From JBFLYC01 sp040756735 (GTDB lineage Bacteria; Bacillota; DSM-16504; Desulfitibacterales; Desulfitibacteraceae), in contig JBFLYC010000003.1 of NCBI GenBank assembly GCA_040756735.1, positions 62,001-126,000 on the forward strand: 64,000 bases of DNA. Direction: 5' to 3'. How positions within the stretch are numbered: position 1 is the first letter of the stretch; each line of letters begins with the position of its first letter. Shown here piece after piece: positions 58,151-64,000 of this stretch. Below the pieces are notes generated by a model. It ran no database searches. It worked only from the letters and a program-made list of their open reading frames with translations, and was not told the DNA's origin. A program made the position numbers and the translations under genes.

Positions 58151-58918
58151 TTATTCATCATCTTCATCATCGTCTTCTTCTTCAACATCTGGACCTACAA
58201 AAATACCTATCTTGGGCAAAGCAATTAACAAAGGCACACCAATTACTGCTGCCCCTAGAGCAAAAATTGTACGCTCCCAGGGAGCAACCCATGCAAGAAA
58301 TTTCCAGACTTCAGCTGGAATTTGAATAATAATTATTCCAAGGAAATTTGCAATACTAGCTGCAGCAACAAATCCAGCAAAGGAGGCCAACCATATTCCT
58401 ACACCTTTTAAAATAATATTGGATTTTAAAAGCCACCTAGCTCCAAATATTCCGCCAAGCACTGCCATAATGACACCTAAAGAATAAAAAACCGTTGGGA
58501 AGATGGGAGCTTGACGACCTATTTCAGTTGTGAACCACAAGACGGTCCCAACAGCAATGATGCCCACGCCAGGTATCCATTTTCCCCTGCTGATAAGCCC
58601 TGCTGTAAAAGCATTGATTGTACCAACTAAAAAGGTACCCATGCCAAGCCAGGCAATATGTGGAGCTATAATCTGTCCTATAAATCCCCCGATTGCGGCA
58701 CATATTGCTCCACCAATGGGTCCAAACAAAACTCCCGCCAGTGGTGCAAAGGCTGCACTTACGCTAAAAGTTCCTCCGGTTCCTATCATAGGTAAGGAAG
58801 GCAGCATATTACCGACTGAAATTAAAGCTGCCCAGACGGCAATAACTGCAGGATGCGTATTGCCCAACAAGTTTTTTACGCCAAGAGTTCCTTGTTTCTT
58901 AACGTCTAACTCTCCCAC
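58151..58918 (-). CDS. ECF transporter S-component (substrate-binding), specificity unknown
   Basis: The 255-residue membrane protein has about six helices: AVIAVWAALISVGNMLPSLP, GTGGTFSVSAAFAPLAGVLFGPIGGAICAAIGGFIG (in pieces) and MGTFLVGTINAFTAGLISRG. Its topology and G-rich pattern fit ECF S-components. The last residues form an acidic tail EEEDDDEDDE. The substrate is not predictable by known signatures (not biotin, thiamin, folate or cobalt by eye). GTG at 58918 follows AGGAGG. It would work with the EcfA-A-T genes upstream. Confidence 0.85.
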   Translation of the reverse strand: MGELDVKKQGTLGVKNLLGNTHPAVIAVWAALISVGNMLPSLPMIGTGGTFSVSAAFAPLAGVLFGPIGGAICAAIGGFIGQIIAPHIAWLGMGTFLVGTINAFTAGLISRGKWIPGVGIIAVGTVLWFTTEIGRQAPIFPTVFYSLGVIMAVLGGIFGARWLLKSNIILKGVGIWLASFAGFVAAASIANFLGIIIIQIPAEVWKFLAWVAPWERTIFALGAAVIGVPLLIALPKIGIFVGPDVEEEDDDEDDE

Positions 58919-58944
58919 GTTAATTCCTCCTTATTATTGTTTGG

Positions 58945-59050
58945 GACAAGAAAGAAGTATGTCCCCTTTCCTTCATCTACTGGTGATGTGATAGAGGATG
59001 TGACAGGATGTGACAGAGAACCGTCCCCTTGACACCCCCCTTGACACCCC
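58945..59050. repeat. Dispersed repeat pieces between the ECF-S and TIM-barrel genes
   Basis: AAGTATGTCCCC is followed by several GATGTGACAG copies, GTGACAGAGAACCGTCCCC and TTGACACCCCCC copies. This is the third intra-operon insertion of the same module in the window. Confidence 0.8.
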
Positions 59051-59067
59051 CCGTTCTTAGTTAGCAT

Positions 59068-59844
59068 TTACAGAAGCTGCAGCAAGGTTTTTGCTAAAAT
59101 GCTTTCTTTTACTTTTTCAGATAACTCTAGACATTCAAGACGTGTTAAAGATACTGCAGGATCCTCCCAAGGAAAATCCGATGAAAAAATAACCTTTTGC
59201 GGCGCCTCAACAGCCGCGACCCTTAGAGCAACAAGATTAGCAACTTCCGAGCAATCCACGTAGACATTTGAAACAAATTTTGCAGCTTTTACTGCTTCCT
59301 GCCAATAATCACCTCCCATGTGACCCACTATAACAGGGGTCCCAGAATACTCTTGAGCCAGTTCACACAGCCTGATCAATTCACTTTTTGTCACAGGGCT
59401 GTCACAGTGGAAAAAAATTGGCATGCCTCCAAAACTCTGGGACTTGGCCAGGATCAAACCCAGCTTCTCCCACCAGCCTGCAAAATTCACTATTTCTCCA
59501 AAGCCCTTGAACTTTCTGTCAAAACAAAATTCCATTTCGGCCATGCACTGGTCAATACTCAAAGATAAATCCAATTTGCCAAAAGCCCATATTTTATCTG
59601 GAAATGAGGCGGCAGCCCTTGCAAGTTTTTCATTTTGGGCTCTCACCCATGTGCTGTCACATCCTGCACTCTTTAACCTGATGAATTCAGCCATAACATT
59701 CTCTGCACTGGCTAAATCTACTATCTCTTCACCCCTTGCCATACCTGAACAGCAGATTACTGCCCTGTCAATTTGAACCTGGGTCATCTTTTCAATTAAC
59801 ATCTCAATGGGTTCAGTTAAATGCACATGTCCATCTATAATCAC
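59068..59844 (-). CDS. Metal-dependent TIM-barrel amidohydrolase (amidohydrolase-2 type)
   Basis: The 258-residue product starts VIIDGHVHLTEP (HxH metal motif), has KFKGFGEIVNFAGW, IFFHCDSPVTKSEL, PVIVGHMGGDYW and VIFSSDFPWEDP (metal Asp). The family includes lactonases, decarboxylases and hydrolases such as the ACMSD group. The GTG at 59844 is nine bases after GGAGG, and the product then begins with the metal motif, as is typical. The ATG six codons upstream has no site. It lies between the EcfA genes and the S-component. Confidence 0.85.
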   Translation of the reverse strand: MIIDGHVHLTEPIEMLIEKMTQVQIDRAVICCSGMARGEEIVDLASAENVMAEFIRLKSAGCDSTWVRAQNEKLARAAASFPDKIWAFGKLDLSLSIDQCMAEMEFCFDRKFKGFGEIVNFAGWWEKLGLILAKSQSFGGMPIFFHCDSPVTKSELIRLCELAQEYSGTPVIVGHMGGDYWQEAVKAAKFVSNVYVDCSEVANLVALRVAAVEAPQKVIFSSDFPWEDPAVSLTRLECLELSEKVKESILAKTLLQLL

Positions 59845-59879
59845 ACCAGCAGTCCTCCCCATTATTAGGCATTCCCTAT

Positions 59880-60710
59880 TTATTTTCTCGCTTCCAGTAT
59901 AAGATCTCCCATTTCTTTAATATTAAGGACAGCTTCTGAGAGGCCTAACCTGTCTTTCATTATTAAACCCAACTGCGTAATCTGCGGAGGAGCAATGTAT
60001 GTTCTTAAAAGTTCCTCAGGTCGTGAAAATACCTTTTTGGTGGCATCATCCATCATGATTTCCCCTTCACATAAAACCACTGTCCTGTGAGCATATTCCG
60101 CAACAAGAGCCATGTGATGCGTCACCACAATTATTGTAAAACCTGCACGGTGAAACTCCCTGGCAATGTCCATAATTTGATAGCACCCAAGGTAATCCTG
60201 GCCGCTGGTGGGTTCATCAAGAATAATGATTTCCGGGCGCATGGCAAGAACTGATGCGATAATTACCTTGGCACGATCCCCCTTGCTGAGGGCGGGCGGA
60301 AAGTATTCTTTCATCTCACTTAATCCCACAGCTTTAAGGGCAAAGCTCACCCTTTCATCAATCTCGTCGTTATTTAAACCGAGGTTTTTGGGGCCAAAAG
60401 ATACCTCTTCATAGACTGTGGATGAAAATATCTGACGATCAGGGTTTTGCAGAACAAAACCAACTTTGGTAGCCAATCTGGCAACGGATATATCCCTGGT
60501 ATTGGTACCCATTACACATACCTCGCCCTTTGTAGGCTTAAGGAGTCCGGTTATATTTTTAAGCAAGGTAGACTTGCCGGCGCCGTTTTGACCGATGATG
60601 CCAACAAATTCATTCTTTTTAATATTCAAGTTAATGTTCTTCAGAGCATATACGCCATGTCCATAGGTGTAATCCAAGTTTTCAATTGTGATTGCATACT
60701 CAGACACCAT
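59880..60710 (-). CDS. ECF transporter ATPase (second EcfA)
   Basis: The 276-residue ABC ATPase has VSEYAITIENLDYTYGHG, Walker A GIIGQNGAGKSTLLKN, Q-loop FVLQNPDRQIFSSTVYEEV, signature PPALSKGDRAKVIIAS, Walker B IIILDEPTSGQDYLG and the H-loop VVTHHMALVAEY. The normal LSGGQ signature is replaced by LSKGD, which may lower or alter ATPase activity. The start at 60710 (ATG) or the following GTG follows GGGGGG; it overlaps the other EcfA gene by about 11 bases. Confidence 0.9.
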   Translation of the reverse strand: MVSEYAITIENLDYTYGHGVYALKNINLNIKKNEFVGIIGQNGAGKSTLLKNITGLLKPTKGEVCVMGTNTRDISVARLATKVGFVLQNPDRQIFSSTVYEEVSFGPKNLGLNNDEIDERVSFALKAVGLSEMKEYFPPALSKGDRAKVIIASVLAMRPEIIILDEPTSGQDYLGCYQIMDIAREFHRAGFTIIVVTHHMALVAEYAHRTVVLCEGEIMMDDATKKVFSRPEELLRTYIAPPQITQLGLIMKDRLGLSEAVLNIKEMGDLILEARK

Positions 60711-61578
60711 CAACCCCCCTTTTTGCCTCCAATATTTCATCTACCATTTCAACTGCCTGGTCAAGCAGTATTGGAAAACTGTCTATCTTACAGCCTTGTT
60801 GTGTCAGGTAATTAGCCAATTCCGATACCTGAGGAGGCCTTATCCATGCCTGCTGCAGCAGGTCCGTGTTGCGAAATATTTTGTCAGGAGTATCGAATGC
60901 GAGGATTTCTCCGTTGTCTAAAACCAGCACCTTATCTGCAAACCGTGCAATTTCCTCACTTTTATGTGTGGCAATGACAATAGTCATGTTATACTTTTCC
61001 TTCAGGTCTCTTATCACGCCAAATACCTCAAGAGTTCCTATGGGGTCTAACTGTGAAGTAGGTTCATCAAGAATCAACACTTCAGGCTTCATTGCCAGAA
61101 CAGATGCTATGGCCAAGCGCTGTTTCTGTCCACCTGAAAGAGCTGTGGGAGGCCTTTCTTCAAAACCTTCCAGACGGACCACTTTTAAGGTCCACTCAAT
61201 GGACTTTAATATATCATCCACAGGATAATTCAGATTCTCCGGGCCAAAAGCTATCTCATTTTTGATCTTTGTTGTAAATAATTGTGTTTCAGGGTCTTCA
61301 AGGACCATCCCTGCTTTTTGTGCAAGCATGGCTATAGATGAGTTCTGCGTATCCAAACCCGCAACTTCAACCTTACCCTTAACTCGCCCGCGCTTTGAAT
61401 TAGGAATGATACCGTTTAAGCACTGGCACAAGGTTGTCTTGCCGGCGCCGTTTTTACCCATTACAGCTATAAATTCACCCTTTTTAATTTCCAGGTTTAT
61501 GTTCTTCAACACGTATTTTTTTGTTCTGGGATACCGGTAACTTAAGTTTGTTACTCTTATGAGTACGTTATCGCTCAT
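60700..61578 (-). CDS. ECF transporter ATPase (first EcfA)
   Basis: The 292-residue ABC ATPase has NLSYRYPRTKKYVLKNINLEI, Walker A VMGKNGAGKTTLCQ, GMVLEDPETQLFTTKIKNEIAFGPENLNYP, signature TALSGGQKQRLAIA, Walker B VLILDEPTSQLDPIG and H-loop VIATHKSEE. The C-terminal extension is typical of EcfA. It is coupled to EcfT upstream (12 bases) and to the second ATPase downstream. Confidence 0.93.
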   Translation of the reverse strand: MSDNVLIRVTNLSYRYPRTKKYVLKNINLEIKKGEFIAVMGKNGAGKTTLCQCLNGIIPNSKRGRVKGKVEVAGLDTQNSSIAMLAQKAGMVLEDPETQLFTTKIKNEIAFGPENLNYPVDDILKSIEWTLKVVRLEGFEERPPTALSGGQKQRLAIASVLAMKPEVLILDEPTSQLDPIGTLEVFGVIRDLKEKYNMTIVIATHKSEEIARFADKVLVLDNGEILAFDTPDKIFRNTDLLQQAWIRPPQVSELANYLTQQGCKIDSFPILLDQAVEMVDEILEAKRGVDGV

Positions 61579-61590
61579 TTTCCTCCCCCT

Positions 61591-62394
61591 CTATAATACG
61601 ACGAAATTTAGGATAAGGGCTGCCACAGCGTAAACAGTTATCAGTGCCAGGGTAACCCAGTCAGCGGTATTCATTTTTATTGTTTCAATATAAGTCCTCT
61701 CTTTACTGGTACCAAATGCTCTAGCATCCATGGCAACTCCCATTAATTGAGCCCCGCGCATTGCTCCAATCACCAGGGGAACCACCAGGGTGGGATAGGC
61801 CTTCATTTTTTGCCACCATTTGCCATCCTCAAAGGTTGTAAAACCTCGCAGTTTTTGAGCGTCCATAATAGTCCTGGTTTCTGCCTGCAGCGTGGGAATA
61901 AGATTGATTGTTGTAGTAGCCGTATAGGCAATTTTATGGGACATACCCAGGCGCACCAGCCCTAAAGCAAGAAGATGTACCGGCGTAGTCATTGAAATTA
62001 GTGGTAGAAGAGCTACCAGGGTTAATAACCGGAGGCTTATCAGAAATCCAAAAACAAGACCTTCCATTGTCACCTTCCCAGACCCGCCAATTAGGGGCAC
62101 TGCATCCGGTATCACAGGTTTGACCAGTATGGTATTACCTCCATAGAATAAAGACTGGAGAATTATAAGTATAACGAACAAACTAAACAAAAACTTGAAA
62201 TACGTTTTGAACTTGTATAGTGGAAGTTTCGCACTAGACCATAAAACAATCACCGTAGCAAAAATCAAACCAATTACCAGAAAATTTTTTACTGCAAAGA
62301 TCACTAATGTCATAATAATCAACAGGGCAATTTTTACCCGGGGATCAAGCCTATGAAAAAAAGTATCACCAGGATAATATTCGATTAAACTCAT
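61591..62394 (-). CDS. ECF transporter transmembrane subunit EcfT
   Basis: The 267-residue protein has about five membrane helices and the EcfT signatures SLIEYYPGDTFFHRLDPRVKI, ETRTIMDAQKLRGFTTFEDG and VAMDARAFGTSKERTYI; the A-R-A/G-x-G motifs bind the ATPases. Its ATG at 62394 directly abuts the stop of the FAD oxidase gene (TGAATG), so translation is coupled to that gene. Confidence 0.92.
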   Translation of the reverse strand: MSLIEYYPGDTFFHRLDPRVKIALLIIMTLVIFAVKNFLVIGLIFATVIVLWSSAKLPLYKFKTYFKFLFSLFVILIILQSLFYGGNTILVKPVIPDAVPLIGGSGKVTMEGLVFGFLISLRLLTLVALLPLISMTTPVHLLALGLVRLGMSHKIAYTATTTINLIPTLQAETRTIMDAQKLRGFTTFEDGKWWQKMKAYPTLVVPLVIGAMRGAQLMGVAMDARAFGTSKERTYIETIKMNTADWVTLALITVYAVAALILNFVVL

Positions 62395-63570
62395 TCACCA
62401 AACCCCCATTTTCGTTTTTAAGTAAAATCTGTCGGGAGAATAACTACAATAACCCTCAGCAATTTTTCCCTTGCAAATCATGGATGCACTTAACTCGCCC
62501 AGGGCCGGAGCTGTTGTAAAGGCGCCTTTGAAACCCGCAGCGGTAAATAGATTGGAAACCTTGCCTGAATATCCGAATACCGGCAACCCATCAGTGGTAT
62601 AGGGCGTTACCCCAGCCCACGCTCTAATAATATTTAGTTTTGCACATCCGGGAAAATACTCTAGAAATTTTTTTGCTGTGCTGCAGATTGCTTCATAATT
62701 GGTACTTGTATCATAATTAATACTTTTTTCTGATGCCTGGCCTATAATAATACTCCCATTTTTTTGCTGCATTACAGCAAGACCTACACGCATTGCACCA
62801 GTATCATTATCACTAAATATGCCGGCTAAAAAACCTCCTCCTACCACAGGACCTGAAAATAACTCCGACACAGGTTCAGTTACCATAGCAGTACCTTTAT
62901 GGTAGCGTATTCCTATATCTAACCCTGCCATTTTCGCTACTTCGGCGCTCCAAGCCCCCGCAGCATTTATAAAAACCTTTGCTGTAATTTTACCCCTTGT
63001 CGTTTGGGCTGCAGTAATTCTTCCTCCTTCCATACAGAAGCTTTCTACTTTTGTCCGTGAAAATGTTAAAGCTCCAAGTTTTCTAGCTTTGTTCTGGTAA
63101 GCTAATGTAAGTTCTAAGGGGTCTAACCCTCCTTCCTCTTCACAAAATATTCCTCCCCATATGTTCTTGCCTTCTAACCCTGGAAGTTGTTCCTTGATCT
63201 CCTGCACGGAAAGCAAATGTACTCGCAGGCCGTTTTGTTTTTGAATAGAACAGATCTTCCTGGCTGCCAGCAGTTGACTTTCAGAATATAGAACTACAAA
63301 ACCTCCCCTGGAAACATATCCAAAATCCTTATCTAATTCTCTGCTCAAATCTTTATAGATTTGCAGGGATTCCTTTGCCAGCTGTAATTGCAAAGGAGGT
63401 TCCCGATCCACCAGTGATATCTGACCAAGATTAGCCCCTGAGGCCCCCGAAACAAACTCCCCTTGTTCCACCTGCACAACTTTCAACCCATATTTGGTCA
63501 AACAGTATGTTATGGCAGACCCAATTATTCCCCCTCCGATAACAACGATTTCTGTCTTATTAGGGAACAT
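62395..63570 (-). CDS. FAD-dependent amine/amino-acid oxidoreductase of the DAO family (copy 2, HcnC-like)
   Basis: The 391-residue flavoprotein has TEIVVIGGGIIGSAITYCLTKYG, SGASGANLGQISLVDREPP, GIFCEEEGGLDPLELTLAYQNKA, FINAAGAWSAEVAKMAG, IRAWAGVTPYTTDGLPVFG and LFTAAGFKGAFTTAPALGEL. This is the beta subunit type of HcnC/glycine/sarcosine oxidases. It is paralogous to 16226-17365, sharing the SGASGAN and Rossmann pattern. The ATG at 63570 has AAGG about six bases upstream. It lies between the GntR regulator and the ECF genes. Confidence 0.9.
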   Translation of the reverse strand: MFPNKTEIVVIGGGIIGSAITYCLTKYGLKVVQVEQGEFVSGASGANLGQISLVDREPPLQLQLAKESLQIYKDLSRELDKDFGYVSRGGFVVLYSESQLLAARKICSIQKQNGLRVHLLSVQEIKEQLPGLEGKNIWGGIFCEEEGGLDPLELTLAYQNKARKLGALTFSRTKVESFCMEGGRITAAQTTRGKITAKVFINAAGAWSAEVAKMAGLDIGIRYHKGTAMVTEPVSELFSGPVVGGGFLAGIFSDNDTGAMRVGLAVMQQKNGSIIIGQASEKSINYDTSTNYEAICSTAKKFLEYFPGCAKLNIIRAWAGVTPYTTDGLPVFGYSGKVSNLFTAAGFKGAFTTAPALGELSASMICKGKIAEGYCSYSPDRFYLKTKMGVW

Positions 63571-63627
63571 GGAACACCTTCTTTCCAAATAGCTTGTCAA
63601 ACAACTTTACGGCTTGCCTGCAGCTGC

Positions 63628-64000
63628 TTAGTAAATACCGTTTTTGCGAAGCATGCTCATATCAATAACATTAGGATTAAAATATATCTCAGCATAACAT
63701 ACAATTTCATCAAAGAGATTATAATACATTTCCTCCCAAAACATAATGGAGGTACCATTATCAATACCAAATATATCCGACAGGGGGGGCAAACAGTTCT
63801 TGGACTTGAGCCAAACTATGGTATGAGTTATTTCCTCATCAGCGTATTTTTTAAGAAAAGTGAAAATATCTTTTTCCATTTCAATGGAAGGGACCACTTT
63901 TAATTTTGCCCTGGATATGTAGAGATGACAGTGAATAGCAGGCTGTTCATCTGCCTGATAGGTGCATTGAAAGAAAAAAAGTTCATCCTCAGGGTTTAAC
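63628..64000 (-). CDS. GntR-family regulator, UTRA ligand-binding domain (N-terminus outside the window)
   Basis: About 123 residues read in frame to the window end: LNPEDELFFFQCTYQADEQP, HCHLYISRAKLKVVPSIEM, ITHTIVWLKSKNCLPPLSDI and a final DEIVCYAEIYFNPNVIDMSML. The segment is homologous to the C-terminal ligand domain of the GntR protein at 15480-16211. The winged-helix half must lie beyond 64000. It probably controls the island; its paralogue is tied to the paralogous oxidase. Confidence 0.78.
   Translation of the reverse strand, partial: LNPEDELFFFQCTYQADEQPAIHCHLYISRAKLKVVPSIEMEKDIFTFLKKYADEEITHTIVWLKSKNCLPPLSDIFGIDNGTSIMFWEEMYYNLFDEIVCYAEIYFNPNVIDMSMLRKNGIY

Noticed and set aside
1..64000. 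Prophage, insertion sequence or integrative element
   Set aside because: No integrase, transposase, phage structural or conjugation genes were seen; the only mobile-like DNA is the short repeat family.
1..64000. tRNA or rRNA genes
   Set aside because: No cloverleaf with GGTTCGAATCC-type arms or rRNA-like segments was recognised on either strand.

Overview
The window looks like chromosome of an anaerobic, low- to mid-GC Firmicute (Clostridia, Peptococcaceae/Eubacteriales-like). Supporting signs are AGGAGG-type ribosome binding sites with many GTG/TTG starts, biotin-dependent Na+-pump decarboxylases, a flavodiiron protein, FeoAB, CoA-disulfide reductase, ECF transport, DUF2229 proteins related to acyl-CoA dehydratase activases, and a likely selenoprotein. 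There are no rRNA or tRNA genes, phage genes, transposases or CRISPR arrays. The species cannot be named from this sequence alone.

Layout. 0-10 kb: response regulator (partial), small secreted protein, ABC-F ATPase, lipoprotein, GDPD, RtcB, an orphan FliK-like/FlhB-C-like pair, a structured non-coding RNA (6S-like candidate) and two DUF2229 proteins. 9.7-21.4 kb: plsY, then two four-gene Na+-translocating acyl-CoA decarboxylase operons (mmdA-D-C-B order). They flank an operon of FAD amine oxidase, GntR regulator and BMP-type binding protein. The two mmdA copies are almost identical although their partner genes have diverged. 21.5-31.4 kb: degenerate Nudix protein, a TGA-interrupted HesB-like selenoprotein with a SECIS-like hairpin, Mo-domain protein, histidine kinase, methyltransferase, CoA-disulfide reductase-rhodanese, YibE/F protein, and FeoA-FeoB-Zn-ribbon behind a perfect 7-1-7 Fur box. 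31.4-48.6 kb: antiporter pseudogene, envelope genes (L,D-transpeptidase, DedA, DUF2062), panD, one dead and one intact toxin-antitoxin module, flavodoxin-like proteins, a Memo-like protein coupled to a large alpha-2-macroglobulin, universal stress protein, flavodiiron protein and an orphan ubiquitin-like carrier.

48.6-64 kb is the most novel region: a minus-strand run reading GntR (partial), FAD amine oxidase, EcfT, EcfA, EcfA, TIM-barrel amidohydrolase, ECF S-component, a homologue of archaeal methenyl-tetrahydromethanopterin cyclohydrolase (Mch), a split Fe-S/FAD dehydrogenase of four genes, an SsnA/MtaD-type deaminase, an M20 amidohydrolase, then Pta, an S-adenosylhomocysteine hydrolase homologue and an EamA exporter. 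It reads as an uptake and catabolic island. The oxidase would attack a C-N bond, amidohydrolases would open or deaminate the product, the Mch-like enzyme may act on a cyclic amidine or C1 intermediate, and Pta may convert an acyl-CoA for energy. The substrate is unknown.

A dispersed palindromic repeat family, with ends TTGGGGACATTCCT and GGTGTGTCCCC and interchangeable cores, occurs throughout. It lies between operon genes, at gene 3' ends, and once in frame inside the FliK-like gene.
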